From CAYPHY01 sp964410625 (GTDB lineage: Bacteria > Chloroflexota > Anaerolineae > Promineifilales > Promineifilaceae), in assembly GCA_964410625.1 (NCBI GenBank), contig CAYPHY010000008.1:1-64000 (forward strand): DNA of 64,000 nucleotides. The letters run 5' to 3'. Below are positions 49,056 through 57,098 of the stretch, piece by piece. The translations under genes were made by a program, and so were the position numbers. The notes under the pieces are model-generated. The model saw only the letters and a program-made list of their open reading frames with translations, made no database searches and had not been told where the DNA came from. Position 1 is the first letter of the stretch. Each line of letters starts with the position of its first letter.

Positions 49056-50036
49056 GTGAACTATTATGATCCCATTTACGGTCCGGCAACGATTGAAGAA
49101 CCGGTATTGTTGTCGCTGGTGGAGTCGGCGGCCGTGCAACGCCTGAAGGGGGTGTTGCAACACGGCATCACCGGCCTGATCGGGGTGACGGCGCCGTTGA
49201 CCCGCTTTGAACATTCGCTGGGTGCGATGCTCCTGGTGCGGCGGCTGGGTGGTTCCTTGGCGGAACAGATTGCCGCGCTGTTGCATGATGTCAGCCACAC
49301 GGCGTTCAGCCATGTGATTGACTATCTCTTTGCTGACCATGAGGGGCAGAGCTACCACGACCGGGTGAAGGCCGCCTATGTGGAGCAGACTGATTTACCG
49401 GCGTTGCTGGCGCACTATGGTTATGAGTGGCGCGATTTTCTGGATGAGGAGCGCTTTCCACTGCTGGAACAACCGGCCCCGCGCCTGTGCGCAGACCGGG
49501 TGGACTACTTTTTGCGTGACACTGTTTTGCTTGGTTTGGCAAAGGCCGCCGAAGTGGAGGAAGCGCTATGCCATCTGATCGTCCATGAAGGGCGCATGGT
49601 AGTGGATGATCAAGCGATAGGGCGGTGGTTGGCGGATACCTATATGGCGGCCGATGAAGCCAGTTGGGCCAATCTGCGTGAGGTGGCACTCTATGAATTG
49701 ACGGCCCAGGCGCTCCGCCTGGCAATTGAGCGGGGGATCCTCGACGATGACGACATCTGGCTGACAGACCAGGTGGTGTGGGAGAAGATGCAGGCGGCGG
49801 CCGATGCGGAGTTGCACAAACTTTTGAGACTAATCACAACCGATACGCATTTTGCAATAGATGAGGCCAACCCGACCTTTCGCATAGGGACTAAGCTGCG
49901 CACGATTGATCCCGATGTCCTCATTGACGGCCGACTTAGCCCACTATCCACCCTCGACCAGGGCTATGCTCAGAAGCGCGAGGCGTATTTGCAGAGTAAA
50001 CAAGGACTGTGGCCGATTCATGTTGTTCAACCGTAG
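49056..50036 (+). CDS. HD-domain phosphohydrolase (dGTPase-like)
   Basis: A protein of 326 residues with a GTG start and AGGAAGG at about 49041. The HD motif set is complete: the first His is in FEHSLGAM (about 49), HD in ALLHDVSHTAFSHV (about 76) and a distal Asp in LCADRVDYFLRD (about 149). This order is typical of the dGTPase and YfbR-like HD group that acts on nucleotides or nucleic acid ends. The exact substrate is unknown. Its stop codon lies in the left arm of a strong hairpin. Confidence 0.85.
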   Translation: MNYYDPIYGPATIEEPVLLSLVESAAVQRLKGVLQHGITGLIGVTAPLTRFEHSLGAMLLVRRLGGSLAEQIAALLHDVSHTAFSHVIDYLFADHEGQSYHDRVKAAYVEQTDLPALLAHYGYEWRDFLDEERFPLLEQPAPRLCADRVDYFLRDTVLLGLAKAAEVEEALCHLIVHEGRMVVDDQAIGRWLADTYMAADEASWANLREVALYELTAQALRLAIERGILDDDDIWLTDQVVWEKMQAAADAELHKLLRLITTDTHFAIDEANPTFRIGTKLRTIDPDVLIDGRLSPLSTLDQGYAQKREAYLQSKQGLWPIHVVQP

Positions 50037-50091
50037 CGACAATCCTCCGAATTGTTCTGAAATCCCTGACAATCCGGAGGATTGTTGCTAC
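50033..50091 (+). terminator. Long hairpin after the HD-domain gene
   Basis: The arms at 50033-50055 and 50069-50091 are complementary over 23 bases except for two mispaired or wobble positions; the core pair is ACAATCCTCCG and CGGAGGATTGT. The loop is 13 bases. The stop codon of the HD gene is within the left arm. There is no poly-T directly after. It may end or protect the HD transcript, and it is a possible repeat element. Confidence 0.65.
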
Positions 50092-50167
50092 GGGTGTGTC
50101 GTTGTTGTTATTTGTTCTCGATTTCACAAATAGAAGTTATAATAATTTACTATTTTTGATGATTGAG

Positions 50168-50201
50168 TTGATTAACTTAACCGAGATTATTATAATCGGT
50201 T
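50168..50201 (+). promoter_or_regulatory. Promoter with overlapping dyad, upstream of the Lrp-type regulator
   Basis: A -35-like TTGATT (50168-50173), 17-base spacer, and -10 TATAAT (50191-50196). A hyphenated dyad AACCGA ... TCGGTT (50179-50184 and 50196-50201) covers the -10. The layout fits autoregulation by the Lrp-type protein encoded from 50222. Confidence 0.6.
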
Positions 50202-50221
50202 TATAAACCACACTTTGACCT

Positions 50222-50710
50222 ATGAAGATACAACTCGACGAAACCGACCGGCTTTTATTGAAATATTTGCAAGAAGACGCGCGGCTCAGCAATGTGGAGC
50301 TGGCGCGGCGTGTCGATTTGTCCCCCCCAGGCTTGCACAAACGGCTGCGACGGCTGGAAGAAGCAGGCGTGGTGAAACGGTATGTAACTCTGCTCGACCC
50401 GGAAGCGGTGGGGTATGACATGCTCTGCTTTGTGCAGGTGACGTTGCAACGCCACGCGCCGGATGCGGTTGCCAATTTCAAATGTGAAGTGCAAAAGATG
50501 AGCGAAGTCCTGGAGTGCCACCACATCACCGGCGAATCTGATTACCTGCTGAAAGTAGTGGTGCGCAATCGCAAGCATCTGGAGGAGTTTATCGTCAACA
50601 CCCTGACGCCCGTGCGCGGCATGGACAAGATTCGCACCAGCCTGGTGCTGAGCGAGATCAAGGCGACGACGGTGTTGGCTTTGGAGGAGACTGGGAGATT
50701 GGGAGATTGA
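50222..50710 (+). CDS. Lrp/AsnC-family transcriptional regulator
   Basis: A protein of 162 residues. The N-terminal helix-turn-helix (LDETDRLLLKYLQEDARLSNVELARRVDLSPPGLHKRLRRLEEAGVVKRYV) is textbook Lrp. The C-terminal ligand-binding RAM domain (about 65-150) includes DMLCFVQVTL, VLECHHITGESDYLLKVVV and the FIVNTLTPVRGMDKIRTSLVL end. It is likely to sense an amino acid. It precedes the aminotransferase of tyrosine breakdown on the same strand, so it probably controls that run. The final residues (ETGRLGD) run into the GGAGATTGGGAGATT word repeat. Confidence 0.92.
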   Translation: MKIQLDETDRLLLKYLQEDARLSNVELARRVDLSPPGLHKRLRRLEEAGVVKRYVTLLDPEAVGYDMLCFVQVTLQRHAPDAVANFKCEVQKMSEVLECHHITGESDYLLKVVVRNRKHLEEFIVNTLTPVRGMDKIRTSLVLSEIKATTVLALEETGRLGD

Positions 50711-50772
50711 GAGACTGGAAGCATCAATGTCCTAGTCTCCCAGTCTCTCAATCTCTTAGTCTCACAGTCTCA
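50690..50772. repeat. Tandem-word hairpin repeat, CCCAGTCTC vocabulary
   Basis: Left arm GACTGGGAGATTGGGAGATT and GAGAGACTGG; right arm TAGTCTCCCAGTCTCTC and AATCTCTTAGTCTC, complementary. The left arm overlaps the last codons of the Lrp-type gene. It separates that gene from the aminotransferase. Confidence 0.78.
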
Positions 50773-50788
50773 TTGAATGAGAACAACG

Positions 50789-52030
50789 ATGATCCAACCA
50801 CCCCCAATCCCCTGTGCAGAATGGACGCAGACGATGCAGCGATCGGTGTTGCGGCAGATGTTGGCGGTGGTGGCGCGGCCGAACATCTTGTCCTTTGCAG
50901 GAGGGCTGCCCGCGCCGGAACTGTTTCCAGCGGCCGAATATGGCCATGCCTTGACAAGCGTGCTGGCGGCCGACCCCAACGCCTTGCAGTATGGCCCCCC
51001 ATTCCAACCGCTAAAAGCCCATATTGTGGAGCTAATGGCCGAACGCGGCGTCGCTTGTCGGGAGGAGCAGGTGTTTATCACCACTGGCGCCCAGCAGGCG
51101 TTGGATGTGCTGACCCGCTTTTTCCTTGACCCCGGCGGGAGCGTGGTCTTGGAGGAAGTGGTCTATACCGGCATCCAGCAGGCGGTGGCCCCGTTGCGGC
51201 CGCACATCCACCCCATTTCGACCAACCTGGATACGGGGATGGAGGTGGATGAGATCGAAGTTCATCTGGCAGCGGGCGGCCGTCCCGCCTATATCTACAC
51301 CATCCCCGACGCCCATAATCCATTGGGGGTGAGCATGAGCCGGGAGAAGCGGCAGCGACTGGTCGCGTTGGCCGCGACCTATGGCGTGCCGATCATCGAG
51401 GATGATCCTTATGGGTTTCTGTATTATGGGCAACGGCCGCAGCCACCACTCCGCGCTCTCGACGAGGAATGGGTGTTTTACGTCGGTTCTTTCTCCAAGC
51501 TGCTGGCTCCAGCATTGCGCCTGGGCTGGGTGGTTGTACCTGAGGCGTTAATCCCCCAGATTACGGTGATTAAGGAGGCCGGGGATTTGGAGTCGTCGGC
51601 ATTGACCCAACGGGCAGTGGCGGCTTATCTGGACAGCGGCTGCTTCCCGGCGCATTTAGAGCGGTTGCGCTGTGAATACGGCCGTCGCCGTGGGGCGATG
51701 TTGGCGGCGTTGGAGCGTTACTTTCCGCCTGAGGCGAATTGGACACGGCCGTCGGCGGGGATGTTTGTCTGGGTGACGTTGCCGGAGGATGTTGATACCA
51801 CTGAACTGTTGTCCATTGCCGTTGAAGAAGAGCAGGTAGCGTTCATCCCCGGCCAGGCGTTTGCTGTCGCCGGTTGCCGCGCTGCTAACAGTATGCGGCT
51901 GAACTTCTCCAACTGCTGCCTATCAGACATCGAAGAGGGTGTTAGGCGGTTGGGGCGGCTGTTGGCAATGAACAATGAAGCAATGAACAATGAAGCAATG
52001 AAGCAATGGACAATGAAAGAGTCCGCGTGA
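50789..52030 (+). CDS. PLP-dependent class I aminotransferase (probable aromatic amino acid aminotransferase)
   Basis: A fold-type I aminotransferase of about 413 residues. Motifs: FAGGLPAPELFP (about 34), TTGAQQALDVL (about 90), YTIPDAHNPLGV (about 170, PLP-binding Asn and the following Asp/Tyr region) and the PLP lysine in YVGSFSKLLAPALRLGW (about 239). It resembles MocR-like or 2-aminoadipate (LysN) aminotransferases without the helix-turn-helix domain. Position before HPPD and homogentisate dioxygenase suggests tyrosine to 4-hydroxyphenylpyruvate. The last about 22 residues (AMNNEAMNNEAMKQWTMKE) are coded by the CAATGAACAATGAAG repeat and are not part of the fold. A start 12 bases upstream is possible. 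Confidence 0.88.
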   Translation: MIQPPPIPCAEWTQTMQRSVLRQMLAVVARPNILSFAGGLPAPELFPAAEYGHALTSVLAADPNALQYGPPFQPLKAHIVELMAERGVACREEQVFITTGAQQALDVLTRFFLDPGGSVVLEEVVYTGIQQAVAPLRPHIHPISTNLDTGMEVDEIEVHLAAGGRPAYIYTIPDAHNPLGVSMSREKRQRLVALAATYGVPIIEDDPYGFLYYGQRPQPPLRALDEEWVFYVGSFSKLLAPALRLGWVVVPEALIPQITVIKEAGDLESSALTQRAVAAYLDSGCFPAHLERLRCEYGRRRGAMLAALERYFPPEANWTRPSAGMFVWVTLPEDVDTTELLSIAVEEEQVAFIPGQAFAVAGCRAANSMRLNFSNCCLSDIEEGVRRLGRLLAMNNEAMNNEAMKQWTMKESA

Positions 52031-52062
52031 TCTGCGTTTTATCTGCGTCATCTGCGTAACCA
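51966..52062. repeat. Two word repeats: CAATGAACAATGAAG within coding sequence, then half of the ACGCAGATGACGC type
   Basis: From 51966 to 52015 the tandem words AATGAACAATGAAGC form the in-frame 3' end of the aminotransferase. From 52016 to 52062 follows one arm of the other type (GCGTGATCTGCGTTTTATC, TGCGTCATCTGCGTAACC), complementary to copies at 44898 and 63893. The ribosome-binding region of the HPPD gene begins immediately after. Confidence 0.75.
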
Positions 52063-52083
52063 TTTTTGAAGGAGCGTGTAATC

Positions 52084-53211
52084 ATGAGCGAAGATTTTTT
52101 ACCGATTAAGGCCGTAGACCATGTTGAGTTTTATGTGGGCAATGCCAAGCAGGCGGCGCACTTTTACCGCACAGGCTTTGGCTTTACGCCGGTTGCCTAT
52201 AGTGGGCTGGAGACGAAGAACCGCGAAACGGCGTCCTATGTACTAGAACAGGGCAAAATTCGGCTGGTGCTGACGGCCGCGCTCGGCCCCGATCATCCCA
52301 TCGCCCGCCATGCCCATTTGCATGGGGATGGGGTGGGGGTGATCGCCTTGGGTGTCCCGGATGCGGCCGCTGCTTATCGCGAAACGACCCAACGGGGGGC
52401 GACGGGGGCCATCCCACCGACGCAGCTTGAGGACGAGCATGGCGTCTATCGCTTTTCGGCCATCCGCTGCTACGGCGACACGATCATCAAGTTTGTGGAT
52501 CGCGGCGATTATCGTGGCCCCTTTGCTCCGGGGTACGCGGGGCGCAATGGGTATGATGGCGCGAGCGCGGCCGATGGTAACGGCCGTATCCGCCACAAAG
52601 GGGTTGGGCTGGCGGCGATTGACCATATGGTCGGCAATGTCGAGCTAGGGGCGATGAACCGCTGGGTGCAGTTTTTCGCCGAGACGATGGGCTTCAGCCA
52701 GCTGATCCACTTCGACGACGAAGACATCTCCACCGAATATTCGGCGCTAATGTCGAAGGTGATGCAGGATGGGACGGGCAAGGTTAAGTTTCCGATTAAC
52801 GAACCGGCCGAGGGGAAGAAGAAGTCGCAGATTCAGGAGTACTTCGATTACTACTATGGCCCCGGCGTGCAACATCTGGCCTGTTCAACGGGCGATATTG
52901 TGGCGACGGTGACGCAACTGCGTGACAATGGCATTGAGTTCCTGCGTGTGCCAACCGCTTACTATGATGAACTGGAGGAGCGCGTGGGGAAGATCAACGA
53001 GCCGGTGGATAAGCTGGCGGAGTTGGGCATCCTCGTTGATCGCGACGAGGAGGGATATTTGCTGCAAATTTTCAGCAAGCCGGTGGAGGATCGGCCGACG
53101 TTGTTCTTTGAGATCATCGAGCGTCATGGCTCGCGCGGCTTCGGCAAGGGCAACTTTAAGGCGTTGTTTGAGGCGATTGAACGCGAACAAGCATTACGTG
53201 GCAATTTATAG
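52084..53211 (+). CDS. hppD: 4-Hydroxyphenylpyruvate dioxygenase
   Basis: An Fe(II)-dependent enzyme of 375 residues turning 4-hydroxyphenylpyruvate into homogentisate. Two VOC-like halves are visible. The iron ligands are His in AAIDHMVGNVELG (about 180), His in GVQHLACSTGDI (about 263) and Glu in TLFFEIIER (about 342). The C-terminal helix RGFGKGNFKALFEAIEREQA that closes the active site is present. GGAGCGTG before the ATG at 52084 supports this start. It is followed by homogentisate dioxygenase. O2 use indicates aerobic metabolism. Confidence 0.95.
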   Translation: MSEDFLPIKAVDHVEFYVGNAKQAAHFYRTGFGFTPVAYSGLETKNRETASYVLEQGKIRLVLTAALGPDHPIARHAHLHGDGVGVIALGVPDAAAAYRETTQRGATGAIPPTQLEDEHGVYRFSAIRCYGDTIIKFVDRGDYRGPFAPGYAGRNGYDGASAADGNGRIRHKGVGLAAIDHMVGNVELGAMNRWVQFFAETMGFSQLIHFDDEDISTEYSALMSKVMQDGTGKVKFPINEPAEGKKKSQIQEYFDYYYGPGVQHLACSTGDIVATVTQLRDNGIEFLRVPTAYYDELEERVGKINEPVDKLAELGILVDRDEEGYLLQIFSKPVEDRPTLFFEIIERHGSRGFGKGNFKALFEAIEREQALRGNL

Positions 53212-53214
53212 TTA

Positions 53215-53362
53215 ACCACGGATTTTGAACGGATAAGACGGATTGGCACGGAACCGCAATTCAAACGCCTTATGCTCACCAATGATCGCAAACAGGAACA
53301 ATCCGCAAAACCAAAATAAAAATCCGTGTTTATCCGTAAAATCCGTAACAATCCGTGGTTAA
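53215..53362. repeat. Tandem-word hairpin repeat, CCACGGATTTT vocabulary
   Basis: Left arm CCACGGATTTTGAACGGAT, then AAGACGGATTGGCACGG; right arm AATCCGTGTTTATCCG and ATCCGTAACAATCCGTGG. The outermost words pair exactly. The centre is about 75 bases. It separates the HPPD and homogentisate dioxygenase genes, on one strand, and belongs with 29810 and 37868. Confidence 0.75.
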
Positions 53363-53374
53363 AGAGAGGTTGCA

Positions 53375-54547
53375 ATGACCTACTATTACAAGTTAGGCGA
53401 AATCCCTCACAAGCGGCACACACAATTCCGGCAACCAGATGGCTGCCTGTACCATGAAGAGGTGATGGGCATTCATGGTTTTGCCGGGATTCAATCTATT
53501 CTCTATCATGTGCGGCCGCCGACGGCCGTGCGCCAGCTCGAAGTGGTTGAGCGGGTGGAGATTCCGTATGAGGAAGGGGGGGCATTACGGCCGCGCCATT
53601 TGCGGGCGGCCCCACTTCCGCCTGGTGGGGATGCGATTAGCGGCCGTGTCCCCCTGATGGGCAATAATGATGTCGTGTTGTATGTGGCGCGGCCGACGGA
53701 GGCGATGGATTACTGGTACAAATTCGCCCACGGCGACGACATCCTCTTTATCCACGACGGGACGGGGGAACTGGAAACGCAATATGGCACGCTGCGCTAT
53801 CGCCCCGGCGACTATCTGGTGATTCCGACGGGCGTGATCTGGCGGCTGCTGCCGGATGAGGGGGTGGAGCAGCGGATGTTGGTGGTGGAGGCGTTTGGGC
53901 ATGTCGCCCCGCCGAAGCGTTACATCAACAACTATGGGCAGTTTTTGGAAAATTCGCCCTATTGCGAGCGCGATATACGGCCGCCCGACCAGCTCGTCAC
54001 CCACGATGAGTTGGGGGAATTTGAAGTGCGCGTCAAGGCTCGCGACCACATCACCCGCTTTGTCTATGGCCACCATCCGCTGGATGTCGTCGGTTGGGAC
54101 GGCCATCTCTGGCCCTTTGCTTTTAACATCGAGGACTTTGAGCCGATTACCGGCCGCGTCCACCAGCCGCCGCCCGTCCATCAAACCTTCGACGGGCCGG
54201 GCTTCGTGCTTTGCTCCTTTGTCCCGCGCCTCTTCGACTACCATCCCCTCTCCATCCCCGCGCCCTATAACCACTCCAACGTGGATTCCGACGAAGTGCT
54301 TTATTATGTGGAAGGGGATTTCATGTCGCGCAAGGGGATTGAACGCGCCTCCTTCACCGTCCACCCCAACGGCATCCCGCACGGCCCCCATCCCGGAACC
54401 TATGAAGGCTCGATTGGCAAGCAACGCACCGATGAGCTGGCGGTGATGGTGGATACCTTTCGGCCGTTGCGCCTGACGCGCCATGCGTTGGCGTTGGAGG
54501 ATGAGGGGTATGCGTATAGTTGGGTTAGGGAAGAGAGTGGGGATTAG
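53375..54547 (+). CDS. hmgA: Homogentisate 1,2-dioxygenase-like protein
   Basis: A protein of 390 residues with a double-cupin fold that opens the homogentisate ring to maleylacetoacetate. Signature segments are YYKLGEIPHKRHTQF at the start, the active-site His and Glu in YNHSNVDSDEVLYYVEGDF (about 298-316), and HPNGIPHGPHPG (about 329-340; His ligands). It is shorter than the about 430-residue proteobacterial HmgA. Next in line after HPPD. The further steps (maleylacetoacetate isomerase, fumarylacetoacetase) are not in this window. The last codons overlap the GATTAGAGATTAGG word repeat. Confidence 0.9.
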   Translation: MTYYYKLGEIPHKRHTQFRQPDGCLYHEEVMGIHGFAGIQSILYHVRPPTAVRQLEVVERVEIPYEEGGALRPRHLRAAPLPPGGDAISGRVPLMGNNDVVLYVARPTEAMDYWYKFAHGDDILFIHDGTGELETQYGTLRYRPGDYLVIPTGVIWRLLPDEGVEQRMLVVEAFGHVAPPKRYINNYGQFLENSPYCERDIRPPDQLVTHDELGEFEVRVKARDHITRFVYGHHPLDVVGWDGHLWPFAFNIEDFEPITGRVHQPPPVHQTFDGPGFVLCSFVPRLFDYHPLSIPAPYNHSNVDSDEVLYYVEGDFMSRKGIERASFTVHPNGIPHGPHPGTYEGSIGKQRTDELAVMVDTFRPLRLTRHALALEDEGYAYSWVREESGD

Positions 54548-54632
54548 AGATTAGGAGATTGAGAGAGAGGAGATTAGGAAGTGCCAATCTCTCAATCTCT
54601 TAGTCCCCCAGTCTCTTAGTCTCTTCCCCATT
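54543..54632. repeat. Tandem-word hairpin repeat, CCCAGTCTC vocabulary
   Basis: Left arm GATTAGAGATTAGGAGATTG / AGAGAGAGGAGATTAGG; right arm CAATCTCTCAATCTCTTAG / TCCCCCAGTCTCTTAGTCTC. Arms complementary, short centre. It lies between the homogentisate dioxygenase and LLM oxidoreductase genes on the same strand and may limit read-through. Confidence 0.78.
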
Positions 54633-54665
54633 ATACGCTATACTACTGCTATTTGGAGGCTAACC

Positions 54666-55637
54666 ATGACCATACGCTTTGGTACATTTGTGCCGCAGGG
54701 GTGGCGGCTGGACTTAATTGAGATTGCCGAACCGGTTGAGAAGTATGAGGCGATGACCCAGGTGGCGTTGGCGGCCGATGCGCTGCCGATTTATGACTCA
54801 GTCTGGGTCTATGACCATTTCCACACCTTCCCGCGCGTTGAGCAAGAGGCGGTGTTTGAGGCGTGGACGATCACCGCTGCCTTAGCCCGCGACACAAAGC
54901 GGGTCAATGTGGGGCAGATGGTGAGCTGTGTGGGCTATCGCAACCCGGCCCTACTGGCGAAGATGGCTTCAACGGTGGATGTGCTGAGCCACGGCCGTCT
55001 CTATTGCGGCATTGGCGCGGGCTGGTATGAGCATGAGTGGCTGGCTTATGGTTATGGCTTTCCCGAAACCCCTGACCGGATGCGGGCGTTTCGCGAGGCG
55101 ACGCAGATCATCTATAAGATGTGGACAGAGCCGACGCCGACTTTTGAGGGGGAGTATTACCACATACGCGAGGCGATCAACGAGCCGCGCGGGGTGCGCC
55201 AGCCCCATCCGTCGTTGTGGATCGGCGGCGGTGGTGAGCAGGTGACGTTGAAGCTGGTGGCGCAATATGCCAATGCTTGCAATGTGGGCGGTGACCCAGA
55301 TAAGCTACGCCATAAGTTTGCGGTCTTGCGCGAACATTGTGAGGCAGTCGGCCGTGACTATGAGGCCATCATCCGCTCTAGCAACAACAACATCGTCTTT
55401 ATCAAGAACCACGACCATATCAGTCAGGAGACGGAGAAAATACGGGCTACCTATAACTGGAGTGTGGAGGAGTTGCAAAACGCGGCCGTTGTCGGCACAC
55501 CGGAACAGGTGACGGAACGGTTGCGGGCAGCGGCCGAAGCGGGAGTGAACTACTTCATCACTTACTTTCCACGCATCGCCTATGACCATGAGCCGTTGCA
55601 CATCTTTGCCGAGGAAGTTGCGCCACACTTAGCGTGA
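54666..55637 (+). CDS. LLM-class F420-dependent (luciferase-like) oxidoreductase
   Basis: A TIM-barrel luciferase-like protein of 323 residues with the F420-type pattern. It shows FGTFVPQGWRLDL at the start, a DSVWVYDHFHTFPRVEQEAVFEAWTITAALARDTKRVNVGQMV segment (about 41-83), HGRLYCGIGAGWYEHEW (about 109-125) and HPSLWIGGGGEQVTLKLVAQYANACNVGG (about 178-206). F420-dependent members transfer hydride to many substrates. Whether F420 or FMN is used cannot be told by eye. It ends just before the 29-bp hairpin. Confidence 0.88.
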   Translation: MTIRFGTFVPQGWRLDLIEIAEPVEKYEAMTQVALAADALPIYDSVWVYDHFHTFPRVEQEAVFEAWTITAALARDTKRVNVGQMVSCVGYRNPALLAKMASTVDVLSHGRLYCGIGAGWYEHEWLAYGYGFPETPDRMRAFREATQIIYKMWTEPTPTFEGEYYHIREAINEPRGVRQPHPSLWIGGGGEQVTLKLVAQYANACNVGGDPDKLRHKFAVLREHCEAVGRDYEAIIRSSNNNIVFIKNHDHISQETEKIRATYNWSVEELQNAAVVGTPEQVTERLRAAAEAGVNYFITYFPRIAYDHEPLHIFAEEVAPHLA

Positions 55638-55681
55638 ATTTTTCGACACGAATGACACGAAATGTGTATGGTTGATGAAGA

Positions 55682-55749
55682 CTACAACGGATGGAGAAAA
55701 TAACGGATGTGTTGAGTATAACATCCGTTATTTTCTCCATCCGCTGTAG
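55682..55749. terminator. 29-bp near-perfect hairpin
   Basis: Arms at 55682-55710 and 55721-55749 pair over 29 bases with one G:T-type mismatch. The arm core is ACGGATGGAGAAAATAACGG and the loop is GTTGAGTATA. There is no T-run. It lies between the LLM and the AlkD-like genes, both on the plus strand, after a half copy of the ACACGAAT repeat (55636-55660). It is more likely a processed or protective structure, or a small palindromic mobile repeat, than a simple terminator. Confidence 0.65.
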
Positions 55750-55772
55750 ACCTGGTTAGAGGAAGCGATTAG

Positions 55773-56453
55773 ATGACGGCCGAACCCTTCGACGTTGATA
55801 CAGTCATTGCCGAGATTGATGAGGCGTTGGCGGCCTTGCCCAAGCGGGATACGGGCGCGATTCGCTCGGTGCGTCGCGACTTCTCGAAGCGGTTGGCAAA
55901 GGCACCGGCCGACTTCATTCTGGCATTGGCGTTGAAGTTGCTACAACGGCCAGATTTCACCTATCGCTTCATCGCTTATGAGTTGGTCAGCTATCACAAG
56001 CCAACGCTTCGCAGCCTGGGGCCAGAGGAAGTGGTGGCTTTGGGGCAGGGGATTGATAGCTGGTATGCAGTGGACACCTTTGCTCCCTATATCGCCGGCC
56101 CGGCGTGGCGTGAGGGGCAATTATCAGATGGTCTCATTCACGAGTGGGCGGATTCGGCCGACCGCTGGTGGCGGCGCACGGCGTTAGTCTGTACGGTGGC
56201 GTTGAACAACAAGGCACGCGGCGGCCGAGGCGACACTGAGCGCACATTGGCCGTTTGTCGCCTGCTAGTCGCAGACCGCGATGATATGGTGGTCAAGGCG
56301 ATGTCCTGGGCCTTGCGCGAATTGGCGAAGCATGACCCGGCGGCCGTTGCCTCCTTTGTCACTGAACACGCAGCCACCCTCGCCCCGCGTGTGAAGCGAG
56401 AAGTGGGCAACAAGCTGGCGACAGGCGTGAAGAATCCGCGGAAGAAGAAGTAG
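55773..56453 (+). CDS. AlkD-like DNA alkylation repair protein (HEAT-repeat)
   Basis: A protein of 226 residues with HEAT-like alpha-helical repeats. FTYRFIAYELVSYHKPTLRSLGPEEV, DSWYAVDTFAPYIAGPAW and SADRWWRRTALVCTVAL are typical of the DNA alkylation repair family (AlkC/AlkD); Trp and Asp residues in DSWYAVDTF and DRWWRRTAL match the base-excision pocket. AlkD removes 3- and 7-alkylpurines without flipping. The C-terminus is very basic (KNPRKKK), suited to DNA. Activity is inferred from family. Confidence 0.8.
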   Translation: MTAEPFDVDTVIAEIDEALAALPKRDTGAIRSVRRDFSKRLAKAPADFILALALKLLQRPDFTYRFIAYELVSYHKPTLRSLGPEEVVALGQGIDSWYAVDTFAPYIAGPAWREGQLSDGLIHEWADSADRWWRRTALVCTVALNNKARGGRGDTERTLAVCRLLVADRDDMVVKAMSWALRELAKHDPAAVASFVTEHAATLAPRVKREVGNKLATGVKNPRKKK

Positions 56454-56511
56454 GAAGGGGCACGGGAGCGGGGGAGCAGAGGGGCTGAGGAGCAGAGGAG
56501 AAGTTAGTAGA

Positions 56512-56602
56512 TAGTTGGCAGTATCCTGGTCTCCCACTCCTAGTCTCCAAATCTCTCAATCTCCAAACTCTAATCTCCCATTCTCCTAGTCTCCCAGTCT
56601 CT
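56512..56602. repeat. Tandem-word repeat, CCCAGTCTC vocabulary, with GGGGAGCAGAGG words upstream
   Basis: A G-rich tandem (56457-56500, GGGAGCGGGGGAGCAGAGG-type) is followed by TCTCCCACTCCTAGTCTCC and CAATCTCCAAACTCTAATC words that end at the stop of the DinB gene. The two blocks are partly complementary. It separates the AlkD-like gene from the converging DinB gene. Confidence 0.7.
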
Positions 56603-57085
56603 TCACCCTCCACCCACCGCCTGCCGCATCACCCCCACATGCATTCGTTCATGGTCGCCGATCAGGTGGCAGATTTCTTCGATGCTCATAATCCGTAGAC
56701 TGGCGTGACGGCCGCGCTTCTCCCAATCCTCATCGCGCAGTTCATCAATAAAGCCAAAGAGCTGGATGCGATTTTCGCTCATCTCTTCAAATAATTGCTC
56801 CGGCGTCTTATCGGCCAGCTTGTTGACCACACGCTGGTTCCAACGGGCAAGGTCGAAGTCGGCCGGGACGCCTTCGCCCCCCTTGCGAATCGAGTTCATC
56901 GTGCCGATCATTCCGCGTTCTGAGTCCACCACATGGCGGAACATATCAGCAATCGTCCATTCTGAGCCTTCACCATAGGCCGGCAGTTGCCAGTCTCCAT
57001 CATTCAGGCCACTCACAAAATCGACCGTCTCTTCGCGAATGGCCGTTAGCTTGGCTTTGATTGCGTTCTTCTTTTCTTCAGACAT
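56603..57085 (-). CDS. DinB-superfamily protein
   Basis: A protein of 160 residues with the DinB four-helix fold. It shows FVSGLNDGDWQLPAYGEGSEWTIADMFRHVVDSERGM near residues 24-60 and ICHLIGDHERMHVGVMRQ near the end; His in FRHV and the two His in GDHERMH are the expected metal ligands. Unlike the protein at 35230, these three His ligands are all present. Function unknown beyond thiol or metal-linked chemistry in the superfamily. It lies 13 bases past the phosphoesterase gene's end, same strand, probably one operon. Confidence 0.82.
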   Translation of the reverse strand: MSEEKKNAIKAKLTAIREETVDFVSGLNDGDWQLPAYGEGSEWTIADMFRHVVDSERGMIGTMNSIRKGGEGVPADFDLARWNQRVVNKLADKTPEQLFEEMSENRIQLFGFIDELRDEDWEKRGRHASLRIMSIEEICHLIGDHERMHVGVMRQAVGGG

Positions 57086-57098
57086 TCCTGCTCCTTAT

